Numbered from the stretch's first letter, positions 1 through 8,897 are shown. The stretch: 64,000 bases of DNA from Gillisia mitskevichiae (GCF_003634585.1 NZ_RBLG01000002.1:1-64000); one strand, 5' to 3'. The notes: a model not told the origin generated them from the letters alone. Numbers and translations are program-made.

Positions 1-640
1 ACATCCGTTTTCACCAGTAATAGTTACAGAATAATCACCAGCATCAGATACTAATATAGAAGAATCCGTAGATCCATTGCTCCATAGGTACGTAAACTCA
101 CCATCCGCAGTGGAAGATGACGCATCCAGAGTTACCGAAGTAGTAGTACAAGTTAGCTCTTGGTTACCAGTGATCACAGCATTTGCTGTAGTTGTGTTTT
201 GTTCTACCGTTACTGAAGCCTTATCGGAACATCCGTTTTCACCAGTAATAGTTACAGAATAATCACCAGCATCAGATACTAATATAGAAGAATCCGTAGA
301 TCCATTGCTCCATAGGTACGTAAACTCACCATCCGCAGTGGAAGATGACGCATCCAGAGTTACTGAAGTAGTAGTACAAGTTAGCTCTTGGTTACCAGTG
401 ATCACAGCATTTGCTGTAGTTGTATTTTGTTCTACCGTTATTGAAGCCTTATCGGAACATCCGTTGGAGTTATCAGTAACAATAACACTATAATTTCCTG
501 GTTCTGTTACTTTGATGGTTGCTGTTTCTTCACCGTTACTCCATAGATATGAAGCCGTTCCGTTAACAGCAGAACTAGAAGCATCTAAAGTGATTTCAGA
601 TGTAGTACAAGTTAGTTCTTGATTACCAGTTATTTTACTA
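1..640. repeat. Tandem 228-bp coding repeat (two near-identical copies plus one diverged)
   Basis: The same unit begins at 1, 229 and 457, giving a period of 228 bp (76 codons). Copies 1-228 and 229-456 differ at only a few positions, for example near 135/363, 185/413 and 215/443. The copy from 457 to about 640 is clearly diverged and lacks the first part of the unit. The array continues past the window edge. Such near-identity suggests recent duplication or gene conversion within the adhesin gene. Confidence 0.9.
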
Positions 641-1401
641 TCAATGGGTTGAAATATACTTATTGTTTCAGAATAAGAATTGGATCCAACTTCATCTGAA
701 GAAGTCAATGTAACGGAATAATTACCAGGCTGAGTAAAATCAATAGATAATGGATCTTTAATAAAGCTTGTGCTGGGATTTCCACCTACAAAACTCCAGC
801 TATATTCGACAATACCTTTACCACCAGTTGTCAAGTTTTCAAAATTAACAATGTAACTATCACATTCCTGCGTATAATTAAAATTTGCAATGACAGGAGT
901 TTCAACTCTACTTTGATTTCCTAATCTCACACATTTCGGATCTGTAGGACCGCAATTTTGAGTTGCTCTCTCTCTCCATGCAAGATAAAACCCAGAAATA
1001 TTAACTGTAGAGCCACATTCCCAATCAATTTCATCTGAAATTTGAAATTGACCATTAGATGGAATTAATTTCTTCTCGTATTGACAGCCTTGGTAAATCT
1101 TACTAATTGTATTACCATCTATATCAGTAATTGAAAGAGTGTATTGGGCCCATAAGGAATATCTTGAAGGATTATTAACAGATTTAATCCAAATATAGGC
1201 AACAATATTTTCACCTGAATTACAACTATCAATTGGATCTCCACTACTATCCCCTAAATAAAAAGATAAATCGTCGAAATCTGAAGAAACACATTTATAA
1301 TCACTTACATCCATTGGATTTTCTACAGGAGTAATTTGAGAAAATCCAATTGATAAGTTAAATAATGTAAACAATAATGCGAGAGTAGTTTTCCAAGCCA
1401 T
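1..1401 (-). CDS. Secreted PKD/Ig-like tandem-repeat protein, 3' end cut by the window
   Basis: An open frame of 467 codons runs from an ATG at 1401 to the window edge without a stop, so the C-terminus is missing. Residues 1-22 look like a signal peptide (basic start, hydrophobic core, GFSQ). Residues of about 25-165 are a Cys-containing region I do not recognise. About 170-250 resembles a PKD domain (WSF, then PGNYSVTLTS). From about residue 254 the protein is made of repeats with the core LWSNG..., G.Y.V.IT, NGCSD, each 76 residues; two are nearly identical at DNA level. This architecture is typical of large surface adhesins of gliding Bacteroidota, which usually end in a T9SS sorting domain; that end is not visible here. 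A GTG lies four codons upstream in frame, but the ATG fits the signal peptide better. Confidence 0.8.
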   Translation of the reverse strand, partial: MAWKTTLALLFTLFNLSIGFSQITPVENPMDVSDYKCVSSDFDDLSFYLGDSSGDPIDSCNSGENIVAYIWIKSVNNPSRYSLWAQYTLSITDIDGNTISKIYQGCQYEKKLIPSNGQFQISDEIDWECGSTVNISGFYLAWRERATQNCGPTDPKCVRLGNQSRVETPVIANFNYTQECDSYIVNFENLTTGGKGIVEYSWSFVGGNPSTSFIKDPLSIDFTQPGNYSVTLTSSDEVGSNSYSETISIFQPIDSKITGNQELTCTTSEITLDASSSAVNGTASYLWSNGEETATIKVTEPGNYSVIVTDNSNGCSDKASITVEQNTTTANAVITGNQELTCTTTSVTLDASSSTADGEFTYLWSNGSTDSSILVSDAGDYSVTITGENGCSDKASVTVEQNTTTANAVITGNQELTCTTTSVTLDASSSTADGEFTYLWSNGSTDSSILVSDAGDYSVTITGENGC

Positions 1402-2106
1402 AATGTACACTTTTGAATTAGTACTAATTTTATTTATGATACCCGTTCCAATTTGGATACAGGGATTTCAAAAATTGATAAAAATTAATTATTTTAAAAA
1501 ATTGGGTGATTTTGCTTGGGGCTGAACCACAATTTGCTTTCTATAATGAGAAACAAATTATATTGAATACAGAAGATTTTGTGGGGGGAATCTATTACAA
1601 ATCGATTTGAGGCAATTTGATATATGTATTAATATGAAGTAAATTTATTATAATAGGTTGTTAAAAAAAGAAATTCGCAATATTTTAGATTAAATACCTA
1701 TTTTATGGCATTAACTACATTATTTAGTTGCGTAAACTACTAGTTTTCACCTATTTCATATGAATAAAATTATGATATAACTTAATGAAGTAATAAAATA
1801 CAATAAGGGAATTCACTTATTTTACCATCAAAATTTTTGCTTACACACACGAGGTTTTTAACAAAAAATTAAGGGTGTCTTTATAAGATCCTTTTAACTA
1901 TTAAAGGTTAAAAGTCATTAATGGAGTATTATGGAACTGGATTCATTAGCGGTTAATTCCAACATATTTCAAATAATTTTCCGAATAGATAAGGGTATGA
2001 TTAAAGCTTTTAAAGTCAATTTTTATTCTCTAATTTTTATATAAAAATCTCCTGGTTTCTTAAAAATTCATCTTCAAATCATGTAAATTGCAGCAAAGCA
2101 TTTTAC
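1402..2106. other. Long AT-rich intergenic region
   Basis: These 705 bases separate the divergent repeat protein and pdxH. I find no convincing ORF, RNA gene or exact TAnnTTTG promoter on either strand. The only structure I can point to is an 8-bp inverted repeat, CTTTTAAC at 1891-1898 with GTTAAAAG at 1907-1914. Regulatory signals for both flanking genes presumably lie here. Confidence 0.5.
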
Positions 2107-2751
2107 ATGAGTAAGAATTTAGCCGATTACCGTAAAAACTATATCAAAGGGGAATTATTAGAGGGACATATTTCTAATGATCCTTATATTCAATTTAAAA
2201 CTTGGTTTGAGGAAATGGAGTCTGCACAAACTTCTTCTGAAGTGAATGCGATGAATTTATCTAGTATAGGATTAGATGGTTTCCCAAAAAATAGGATAGT
2301 TCTTTTAAAAGAATATTCTGAAGAAGGTTTCATGTTTTATACCAATTATGGTTCGGAAAAAGCAAAATCCATATTAGAAAATCCAAAGATCTGTTTATCT
2401 TTCTTTTGGCCTGAATTGGAAAGACAAATAATTATTAAAGGAATAGCTGAAAAAGCTTCAGAAGAAAAGGCAAATATTTATTTTAATTCTCGTCCAAGAG
2501 AAAGCCAATTAGGGGCTTGGGCATCTCATCAGAGCTCAGAAATTGCCTCTAGAGAAGTTTTAGATAAGACTTTAAAAGAGTTAACTTTAGAATTTCAAGG
2601 GAAACCTGTTCCAAAACCTGAATTTTGGGGTGGTTTTTTGGTAAAACCAATAAGTTTTGAATTTTGGCAGGGAAGACCAAATAGATTACACGACAGAATA
2701 ATATATACTGAGGAAAGAAATAGTTGGAATTTTAAACGCTTAGCGCCATAA
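2107..2751 (+). CDS. pdxH: Pyridoxamine/pyridoxine 5'-phosphate oxidase
   Basis: This 214-residue protein is full length for PdxH, the FMN enzyme that oxidises pyridoxamine or pyridoxine phosphate to pyridoxal phosphate in the cytoplasm. The FMN-binding segment is seen around residues 60-85 (RIVLLKEY, then FYTNYGSEKAK). The C-terminal dimerisation and substrate region carries WQGRPNRLHDR and ends in the characteristic FKRLAP; the RLH residues contact the substrate phosphate in E. coli PdxH. It is the first gene of a tight operon; the next ATG follows after two bases. The PLP it makes is needed by several enzymes in this window, including the threonine aldolase and the two PLP enzymes at 44333-46783. 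Confidence 0.95.
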   Translation: MSKNLADYRKNYIKGELLEGHISNDPYIQFKTWFEEMESAQTSSEVNAMNLSSIGLDGFPKNRIVLLKEYSEEGFMFYTNYGSEKAKSILENPKICLSFFWPELERQIIIKGIAEKASEEKANIYFNSRPRESQLGAWASHQSSEIASREVLDKTLKELTLEFQGKPVPKPEFWGGFLVKPISFEFWQGRPNRLHDRIIYTEERNSWNFKRLAP

Positions 2752-2753
2752 TT

Positions 2754-3239
2754 ATGAAAAGGCTCATACTAGTTAGACATGGAAAATCTGCGTGGGATCA
2801 GAACTTACCAGATGATAAAAGACCTCTTAAAAAAAGAGGAGAACGAGATGGTACGCTTGTGGCCAAGTCTTTCTCTGCGTTTTTTCAGAAACCTGTTATG
2901 GTTTGGTCTAGCCCAGCTGTAAGAGCCTTATCTACTGCAAATATTTTTAAAAATGAGTTAGCTATTGAAGATGAGAATTTTAATATTATAAAGTCTCTTT
3001 ATACTTTTAATAGCGGAGATTTATATTCTCAAATTCAGAATTGCGATCCTGGAGTTAATAATTTAATGGTCTTTGGACATAATCCTGCAATGACGAATCT
3101 GGTTAATAATCTAGGGGATTCTTATATAGATAATGTGCCTACAACTGGATTAACAGTTATAGATTTTGAAACTAACACTTGGGAAAACCTTAAAAATGGG
3201 AAAACAATTCTAAGTTTATTTCCTAAAAATTTACGATAA
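2754..3239 (+). CDS. SixA-like histidine phosphatase
   Basis: This 161-residue protein is a short histidine-phosphatase-superfamily member. The catalytic RHG motif is at residues 8-10 (LVRHGKSAWD), and a second conserved His lies in FGHNPAM near residue 105. The length and the RHGKSxW signature match the SixA branch, which dephosphorylates phosphohistidine on proteins; the actual substrate here is unknown. It sits two bases after pdxH and five bases before ppk1, so it is almost certainly co-transcribed with the polyphosphate genes. PPK1 works through a phosphohistidine intermediate, so a functional link is tempting, but that is inference. Confidence 0.85.
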   Translation: MKRLILVRHGKSAWDQNLPDDKRPLKKRGERDGTLVAKSFSAFFQKPVMVWSSPAVRALSTANIFKNELAIEDENFNIIKSLYTFNSGDLYSQIQNCDPGVNNLMVFGHNPAMTNLVNNLGDSYIDNVPTTGLTVIDFETNTWENLKNGKTILSLFPKNLR

Positions 3240-3244
3240 AATTA

Positions 3245-5347
3245 ATGGGTAACAACCAATACATCAATAGAGAGCTTAGCTGGCTTCAGTTTAATGCGCG
3301 TGTTCTTCAAGAAGCAGAAGATGAATCTGTTCCACTTATTGAAAGACTTCGATTCCTTGGGATTTTTTCTAATAATTTAGATGAATTCTTTAAGGTTAGA
3401 TATGCAACCATTAAGCGTATAGATCTTGCAGGTAAAAGTGCTAAGAGTATTTTGGGTGGTATAAAGGCTAGTAAGCTTTTAGAAGAGATCACTCAAATAG
3501 TTATAGAACAGCAGTCAGAAAGTTTACAGGTACTTCATAGTATTCAGGAAAAATTGAAGGATCATGATATTTATATTATTAATGAAAAACAAGTTTCAGA
3601 ATCTCAGGAAGCATTTATAAAAAATTATTTTCTATCTAAAGTTAGTCCTGCTCTGGTAACCATAATTTTGAATGATTTAGTGGATATCCCAGGTCTAAAA
3701 GATAGTGCTGCATATTTGGCTGTGAAAATGGTGATGAAAGAAGAAATTCCTCAACAAGGAATTTCTAAACTATTAAATCGCCATATTCACGATAAGAAAT
3801 ATGTTTTAATTGAGATCCCTAGAAGTATAGACAGGTTTGTTGTACTTCCTATGGAAGATGGGAAACAATATATTATTTTATTAGATGACCTTATTAGGTT
3901 TAATCTAAAAACCATCTTTAACATTTTTGAATATGAAAGTGTTACGGCACACATGATCAAGATAACCAGAGATGCTGAATTAGATATTGATAGTGATCTA
4001 AGCAAAAGTTTTATAGAAAAGATCACCCTTAGTGTCCAGGACAGGTTAAAAGGAGATCCTGTTAGGTTTGTTTATGATATGAATATTGGAGAAGATACGC
4101 TTGCCTTTTTAATGGGGAAGATGGGCATAGACTCTACAGATAGTATAATTCCTGGAGGTAGATATCATAATAGAAGAGATTATATGAACTTCCCAAATAT
4201 TGGAGGGGAAAAATTACTTTACCCGGCTATAGATCCATTACCAATAAAGGGTTTAGTTCTTCAAGGTAGCTTGTTGGGAATGATTTCTAAAAAAGATTAT
4301 CTACTATATGCGCCATATCAGACCTTTGCTTATGTTGTAAAATTTTTGAGGGAAGCCGCTCTAGATCCTAAAGTTAGAACTATTAAGATTACAATTTATA
4401 GGCTAGCAAAGATTTCACATATCGCCAGTTCCCTAATAAATGCTGTGAAAAATGGTAAAAAAGTGACTGTTCAAATAGAGCTAAGAGCTAGATTTGACGA
4501 AGTTGCAAATATTAAGTATGCCGAGCAAATGCAGAAAGAAGGAGTAAAATTGATATTTGGCGTCACCGGTCTAAAAGTACATTGCAAAACTTGTATTATA
4601 GAACGTGAAGAAAATGGAAAGCTCCACAGATACGGCTTTATAAGTACAGGAAACTTTAATGAATCTACTTCTAAGATATATACAGATTATACTTTATTTA
4701 CAGGTAATCAGGAAGTTTTAAAAGAAATAAATAAGGTCTTCGATTTCTTTGAGATCAATTATAAGGTAAGCAGGTATAAGCATCTTTTGGTATCACCGCA
4801 TTATACTAAAATGGCTTTAATTAAGCTTATCACAACAGAAATCGAAAATGCTCAAAGTGGGAAAAAGTCTGGAATTAAGTTAAAACTTAATAGTCTGTCT
4901 GATTATACACTTATAGATAAATTATACGAGGCAAGCCGGGCTGGTGTTAAAATCCAATTGATTGTTCGCGGAATTTGTTCATTAATCCCTGGAGTTCCTG
5001 GGATGAGTGAGAATATTGAAGCAATTAGTATCGTAGATAAATTCTTAGAACATCCAAGAGTCTTTATTTTTGAGAACAATGGAAAACCTAAAATTTATAT
5101 ATCATCTGCCGACTGGATGTCAAGAAATATGGATTCTCGAGTAGAAGTATCGTGCCCAATATACGATGAAGATATAAAAAATGAGATCTTGGAGACTTTT
5201 ATGATCAGTTGGAATGATAATGTAAAGGCTCGCGTTTTAAGTGCAAATCAGGATAATGCATACAGAAAGAAAGAATTTCCAGCTGTACGTTCCCAATATG
5301 CACTTTACGAGTATTATGAACAAAAATTAGAAGAAGTAGAAGTTTGA
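3245..5347 (+). CDS. ppk1: Polyphosphate kinase 1
   Basis: This 700-residue protein has the usual length of PPK1, which reversibly polymerises the terminal phosphate of ATP into inorganic polyphosphate. The N-terminal domain begins with the family signature NRELSWLQFN at residues 6-15. The catalytic core has the GLKVHCKTC motif, in which His446 corresponds to the autophosphorylated histidine of the family. The adjacent FISTGNFNESTSKIYTD segment and the C-terminal SADWMSRNMDSRVEV segment match the phospholipase-D-like catalytic domains. It overlaps the start of ppx by four bases, so the two opposing enzymes are translationally coupled. Confidence 0.97.
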   Translation: MGNNQYINRELSWLQFNARVLQEAEDESVPLIERLRFLGIFSNNLDEFFKVRYATIKRIDLAGKSAKSILGGIKASKLLEEITQIVIEQQSESLQVLHSIQEKLKDHDIYIINEKQVSESQEAFIKNYFLSKVSPALVTIILNDLVDIPGLKDSAAYLAVKMVMKEEIPQQGISKLLNRHIHDKKYVLIEIPRSIDRFVVLPMEDGKQYIILLDDLIRFNLKTIFNIFEYESVTAHMIKITRDAELDIDSDLSKSFIEKITLSVQDRLKGDPVRFVYDMNIGEDTLAFLMGKMGIDSTDSIIPGGRYHNRRDYMNFPNIGGEKLLYPAIDPLPIKGLVLQGSLLGMISKKDYLLYAPYQTFAYVVKFLREAALDPKVRTIKITIYRLAKISHIASSLINAVKNGKKVTVQIELRARFDEVANIKYAEQMQKEGVKLIFGVTGLKVHCKTCIIEREENGKLHRYGFISTGNFNESTSKIYTDYTLFTGNQEVLKEINKVFDFFEINYKVSRYKHLLVSPHYTKMALIKLITTEIENAQSGKKSGIKLKLNSLSDYTLIDKLYEASRAGVKIQLIVRGICSLIPGVPGMSENIEAISIVDKFLEHPRVFIFENNGKPKIYISSADWMSRNMDSRVEVSCPIYDEDIKNEILETFMISWNDNVKARVLSANQDNAYRKKEFPAVRSQYALYEYYEQKLEEVEV

Positions 5348-6234
5348 TCACACAACATAAATACGCAGCAATAGATATAGGTTCCAATGCGGTTCGGTTA
5401 TTAATTTCAACAATAACAGAGCAGGAGGGAAGAGAGCCTATATTCAAAAAGACATCCTTAGTAAGGGTTCCAATTAGATTAGGTGCAGATGTTTTCATGA
5501 CTAAGATGATCTCTGAAGAAAATCAGGTTAGAATGGTAGATACTATGAAGGCTTTTCAATTATTGATGAAATCCCATAAAATCGAAAAATATAAAGCATG
5601 CGCTACTTCCGCAATGAGAGAAGCAGAAAATGGGGTGCAAGTTGTTAATGAAGTTTTAGAAAAAACCGGGGTAGAAATTGAAATTATAGACGGTAGTCAC
5701 GAGGCGGCAATTATAGCTACTACAGATCTAAACCTTCTTATACAAAGCGATAAAACCTATCTCTATGTAGATGTTGGGGGTGGTAGCACAGAATTCACCT
5801 TATATTCCAACGGTAAATCGATAGCTTCTAGATCGTTTAAATTAGGTACAGTAAGATTACTAAAAAATATTGTGGAGCCTGATATTTGGGAAGAGGTGGA
5901 AACATGGGTAAAGACCGTTACTAAGGATTATCATCGGATAGATCTAGTGGGGTCTGGAGGTAACATCAACAATATTTTTAAAAGTAGCGGGAAAGCTATT
6001 GGGAAACCACTAAGTTTTCTTTATCTAAGTTCTTATTATCAACTCTTAAATTCCTTTACTTATGAAGAGCGAATTACAGAATTGAATTTAAATGATGATC
6101 GTGCCGATGTTATTATTCCAGCAACTAGGATCTATTTGTCTGCTATGAAATGGACCAAGGCCAGAAGGATTTATGTTCCAAAAATAGGATTGGCAGATGG
6201 GATTATTAAATCCCTTTATCAAGAAAACATTTGA
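5344..6234 (+). CDS. ppx: Exopolyphosphatase / GppA-type phosphatase with TTG start
   Basis: This 296-residue protein is the short, single-module form of the Ppx/GppA family (ASKHA fold), which removes terminal phosphate from polyphosphate and often acts on pppGpp. The phosphate-1 loop AIDIGSNAVRLLI starts at residue 9 and the phosphate-2 loop YVDVGGGSTEF is near residue 140. The start must be TTG at 5344, because the first in-frame ATG is about 50 codons into the ASKHA fold. The TTGA overlap with the ppk1 stop implies translational coupling. It lacks the HD domain that longer Ppx proteins carry. Whether it prefers polyphosphate or pppGpp cannot be told from sequence. Confidence 0.92.
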   Translation: MITQHKYAAIDIGSNAVRLLISTITEQEGREPIFKKTSLVRVPIRLGADVFMTKMISEENQVRMVDTMKAFQLLMKSHKIEKYKACATSAMREAENGVQVVNEVLEKTGVEIEIIDGSHEAAIIATTDLNLLIQSDKTYLYVDVGGGSTEFTLYSNGKSIASRSFKLGTVRLLKNIVEPDIWEEVETWVKTVTKDYHRIDLVGSGGNINNIFKSSGKAIGKPLSFLYLSSYYQLLNSFTYEERITELNLNDDRADVIIPATRIYLSAMKWTKARRIYVPKIGLADGIIKSLYQENI

Positions 6235-6312
6235 TACCGAATAACAGGTTTAATTTTCTGTCTCGATAGCTAAAAGGTGACTAAATTTTCTTTTCCTTAA
6301 GTTGTTAATTCG

Positions 6313-6894
6313 TTAACCGTGAATACTTTGAGTCTTACTTAGACCTTTCATCACTTCCGCTTCAAATTCTAGTAATTCCTGCCATTTTAGATCCACTTCT
6401 TTTCGGTCTCCATATTCTCTAGCAAAATTCAAGAAAAGAGTGTAGTGATTAGCTTCACTAACCATTAAATTTCTATAAAAGTCCCTTAATTCTTCTTCTT
6501 GAAGTTTTTCTGAAAGCAATCTAAACCGCTCGCAACTTCTGGCTTCAATAAGTGCTGCAATTAATAATCTATGTACCAGCTGGGTTACACGAGAGCCTCC
6601 CTTAGGGAAGAATTTGAGCAGTTGAAGCACATATTCATCTTTTCGATCCCGTCCCATGATATAGCCTCTTTTTAGCAATTTATCATGAACCATTTTAAAA
6701 TGCCCCATTTCTTCTCTTGCTAAAGCCGTCATTTCTGAAACCAGATCTGAATATTCTGGAAAAGAAACAATTAAAGAGATAGCGGTAGAAGCTGCTTTTT
6801 GTTCGCAATATGCATGATCTGTTAGAATTTCTTCTAAATTTTTCTCTGCTATAGAAGCCCAGCGTGGGTCTGTAGGTAGTTTTAATCCAAGCAT
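6313..6894 (-). CDS. miaE: tRNA-(ms2io6A37) hydroxylase
   Basis: This 193-residue protein matches the MiaE family of ferritin-like di-iron monooxygenases, which hydroxylate the isopentenyl group of ms2i6A37 in tRNA. Two metal-binding helices are visible: EEMGHFKMVHDK near residue 62 and SEANHYTLF near residue 148, each with the E..H pair of a di-iron site. Further Glu residues near 31 (DHAYCEQKA) and 117 (IEARSCERF) complete the expected ligand set. It starts two bases after the dnaX stop, so the two genes form one transcription unit. The substrate tRNA modification would be made by MiaA and MiaB, which are not in this window. Confidence 0.88.
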   Translation of the reverse strand: MLGLKLPTDPRWASIAEKNLEEILTDHAYCEQKAASTAISLIVSFPEYSDLVSEMTALAREEMGHFKMVHDKLLKRGYIMGRDRKDEYVLQLLKFFPKGGSRVTQLVHRLLIAALIEARSCERFRLLSEKLQEEELRDFYRNLMVSEANHYTLFLNFAREYGDRKEVDLKWQELLEFEAEVMKGLSKTQSIHG

Positions 6895-6896
6895 AA

Positions 6897-8753
6897 TTAT
6901 ATATCTAGATCAAAAGTTTTACGGAGTTTCTCCAATAACGGATTTTGCTCTTTCAACTTATTAAATTTTTCCATGTCGGTAAATGCATACTTCTTTGCTA
7001 CTTGTTCATTCACCTTAATATCTAAGGTGATCAAGGTGTTTTGAAGTTTCTTTTTTAAAAAACTCATTAAAGGATGAGTATGTCTTTCTAACTCATTTTT
7101 CATTGTATCTGCCGGTAATTCTATAGAAATCACCTTATCTGTTAGCTTCGGCATATCTGTTTCCATAATAGAAGCCAGAATTTTCTCTCCTTTGTTTTTT
7201 AACCTATGTATGTATTCGTCCCATGCAGCATGTAATTGAGGTTCGTTAATAGCTTCATCTAAAACTTCACTTGCGGGAGCTTTTTCCCCATGCTTTTTAG
7301 CGAGGATCTCTTTTTTCTGTTTTATACTTTTTATAGAAAGTCCAGAAACTTTTTTAGGCATTGCCTGTTCAGAAGTTGGATTAACTTCAGGTTGAGAACT
7401 TTCTTTAGGCGCAATTTCTTTGGTACTTGATTTCTCTAGATTAGTTTTTTCTGAAGAAGACTCTATCTTAGTTTCTTGTAACTCTGTATTTTTTATTGAG
7501 GCATCAAATGATTTCCTAGAGTCTCTATTTTCTTCTGAAGGAATAATTGCAGAAGATGTTGTGGCTTCTACATTCTCGGAATATTCATTTTCTGAGATCA
7601 CTTTTTTGGCTTCCGTAGGAATTGAAACAGGAGCAACCTTAGTATTCTTAAAATGTTCCGGTGAAATTATGAAAGGCTCAGACTTTTTTTTTTCTCCATC
7701 AAAATTGATAGAGGCAAGCTGCATAAGGCAAAGTTCAACTAACAGTCGCTGATTTCGACTCGCTTTGTACTTAAGATCACAGTCATTTGCCATTTCTATT
7801 CCTTTCAATAAAAAAGAATGAGAAGTTTGCTGAGATTGCTTAAAATAATTAGCCTTTGCGGTTTCTCCAACCTCAAGTAGGTCTATAGTTCGTTGATCTT
7901 TGCAAACAAGCAAGTCTCTAAAATGAGAAGCTAATCCAGAAACAAAATGATGACCATCGAACCCATGAGATAATATAGTGTTGAAATCTACAAGTAACTC
8001 TGGAATGTTATTATCTAAAATTAACTGTGTAATATTAAGATAGGTTTCATAATCCAGCACATTCAGGTTTTCTGTGACTGCCTGTCTGGTTAATTTGGCA
8101 CCAGTAAAACTTACTACTCTGTCATAAATAGAAAGAGCATCTCGCATAGCTCCATCTGCTTTTTGAGCAATAATATGCAATGCTTCTTCTTCCGCATCAA
8201 TTCCTTGTTGTTCTGCGATATACCCAAGATATTGTCTTGCGTCTTTTACAGTTATTCTTTTAAAATCGAATATTTGACAACGCGAAAGTATCGTTGGAAT
8301 TATTTTATGTTTTTCAGTGGTTGCAAGGATGAAAATAGCATGTTTTGGTGGTTCTTCTAATGTCTTTAAAAATGCATTAAAAGCAGAGGCAGATAACATA
8401 TGCACCTCATCTATAATATAAACCTTATACTTTCCAACTTGTGGAGGGATCCGAACCTGATCTATTAGATTTCTAATATCATCTACAGAGTTATTGGAAG
8501 CCGCATCGAGTTCAAAAATATTAAAGGCAAAATCTTCATCTGGATTTTGGTTGCCATCATGATTTATCATTTTAGCTAAGATACGGGCGCAGGTAGTTTT
8601 TCCTACTCCTCGCGGTCCTGTAAAAAGTAAAGCTTGTGCTAGATGGTTGTGCTCTATAGCATTTAAAAGAGTGTTAGTAATGGCCTGCTGTCCCACAACA
8701 TCTTTAAATGTTTGAGGACGATATTTACGTGCCGATACAACAAAATGCTCCAT
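6897..8753 (-). CDS. dnaX: DNA polymerase III subunit gamma/tau with an internal slippery site
   Basis: This 618-residue protein is the clamp-loader ATPase. The AAA+ domain has Walker A GPRGVGKTTC near residue 45, Walker B YIIDEVHML near 115 and sensor motifs (LATTEKHKI). The region that usually carries a three- or four-Cys zinc module is instead an acidic linker (HDGNQNPDEDFAF) with no cysteines. After the collar domain, codons 354-357 read GAA AAA AAA AAG, an A10 run that contains A AAA AAG, the same heptamer used in E. coli dnaX. A -1 shift there gives KKV then stop (TGA); a +1 shift also stops within seven codons. A gamma-like product of about 358 residues is therefore predicted besides tau. 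The tau-specific tail is Ser/Glu/Lys-rich, then folded. Confidence 0.95.
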   Translation of the reverse strand: MEHFVVSARKYRPQTFKDVVGQQAITNTLLNAIEHNHLAQALLFTGPRGVGKTTCARILAKMINHDGNQNPDEDFAFNIFELDAASNNSVDDIRNLIDQVRIPPQVGKYKVYIIDEVHMLSASAFNAFLKTLEEPPKHAIFILATTEKHKIIPTILSRCQIFDFKRITVKDARQYLGYIAEQQGIDAEEEALHIIAQKADGAMRDALSIYDRVVSFTGAKLTRQAVTENLNVLDYETYLNITQLILDNNIPELLVDFNTILSHGFDGHHFVSGLASHFRDLLVCKDQRTIDLLEVGETAKANYFKQSQQTSHSFLLKGIEMANDCDLKYKASRNQRLLVELCLMQLASINFDGEKKKSEPFIISPEHFKNTKVAPVSIPTEAKKVISENEYSENVEATTSSAIIPSEENRDSRKSFDASIKNTELQETKIESSSEKTNLEKSSTKEIAPKESSQPEVNPTSEQAMPKKVSGLSIKSIKQKKEILAKKHGEKAPASEVLDEAINEPQLHAAWDEYIHRLKNKGEKILASIMETDMPKLTDKVISIELPADTMKNELERHTHPLMSFLKKKLQNTLITLDIKVNEQVAKKYAFTDMEKFNKLKEQNPLLEKLRKTFDLDI

Positions 8754-8770
8754 AGATAAATTTTGAAAAA

Positions 8771-8778
8771 CAAATATA
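8771..8778 (-). promoter_or_regulatory. Candidate -7 element for dnaX
   Basis: On the minus strand this reads TATATTTG, an exact match to the Bacteroidota -7 consensus TAnnTTTG, 18 bases upstream of the dnaX start. No TTG element lies at the usual spacing, so only half of the promoter is supported. Confidence 0.5.
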
Positions 8779-8887
8779 GAAATACCATCCCGAAGATGTA
8801 AATCTATTTCTAGTTTTTATCAATATATTATTCAATGTTTTTAACATTCTACAGTACTTTAATAATGCTAGATTTAAAATGCTGCTG

Positions 8888-8895
8888 TATCTTTG
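8888..8895 (+). promoter_or_regulatory. -7 promoter element of rnpB
   Basis: TATCTTTG matches TAnnTTTG exactly and ends four bases before the 5' strand of the terminal RNase P stem. That places transcription start at about 8898-8902, where the RNA is expected to begin. No clear -33 TTG is present at the standard spacing. Confidence 0.7.
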
Positions 8896-8897
8896 CA

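Noticed and set aside
77-493. Two plus-strand ORFs of about 61 residues that repeat
   Set aside because: They are antisense shadows of the 228-bp repeats of the minus-strand adhesin, which has a continuous frame from 1401 to the window edge; the plus ORFs have no start context or conserved features.
1-640. Could the 228-bp repeats be a CRISPR or satellite array?
   Set aside because: The period is a multiple of three and the units encode a continuous protein repeat; there are no short repeats with unique spacers.
1891-1914. Hairpin CTTTTAAC ... GTTAAAAG in the long intergenic region
   Set aside because: AT-rich 8-bp inverted repeats are expected by chance in a 700-base AT-rich stretch and nothing else supports a function.
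7420-7752. Plus-strand ORF of 110 residues inside dnaX
   Set aside because: It lies antisense to the low-complexity linker of DnaX and arises from codon bias in Ser/Glu/Lys-rich sequence.
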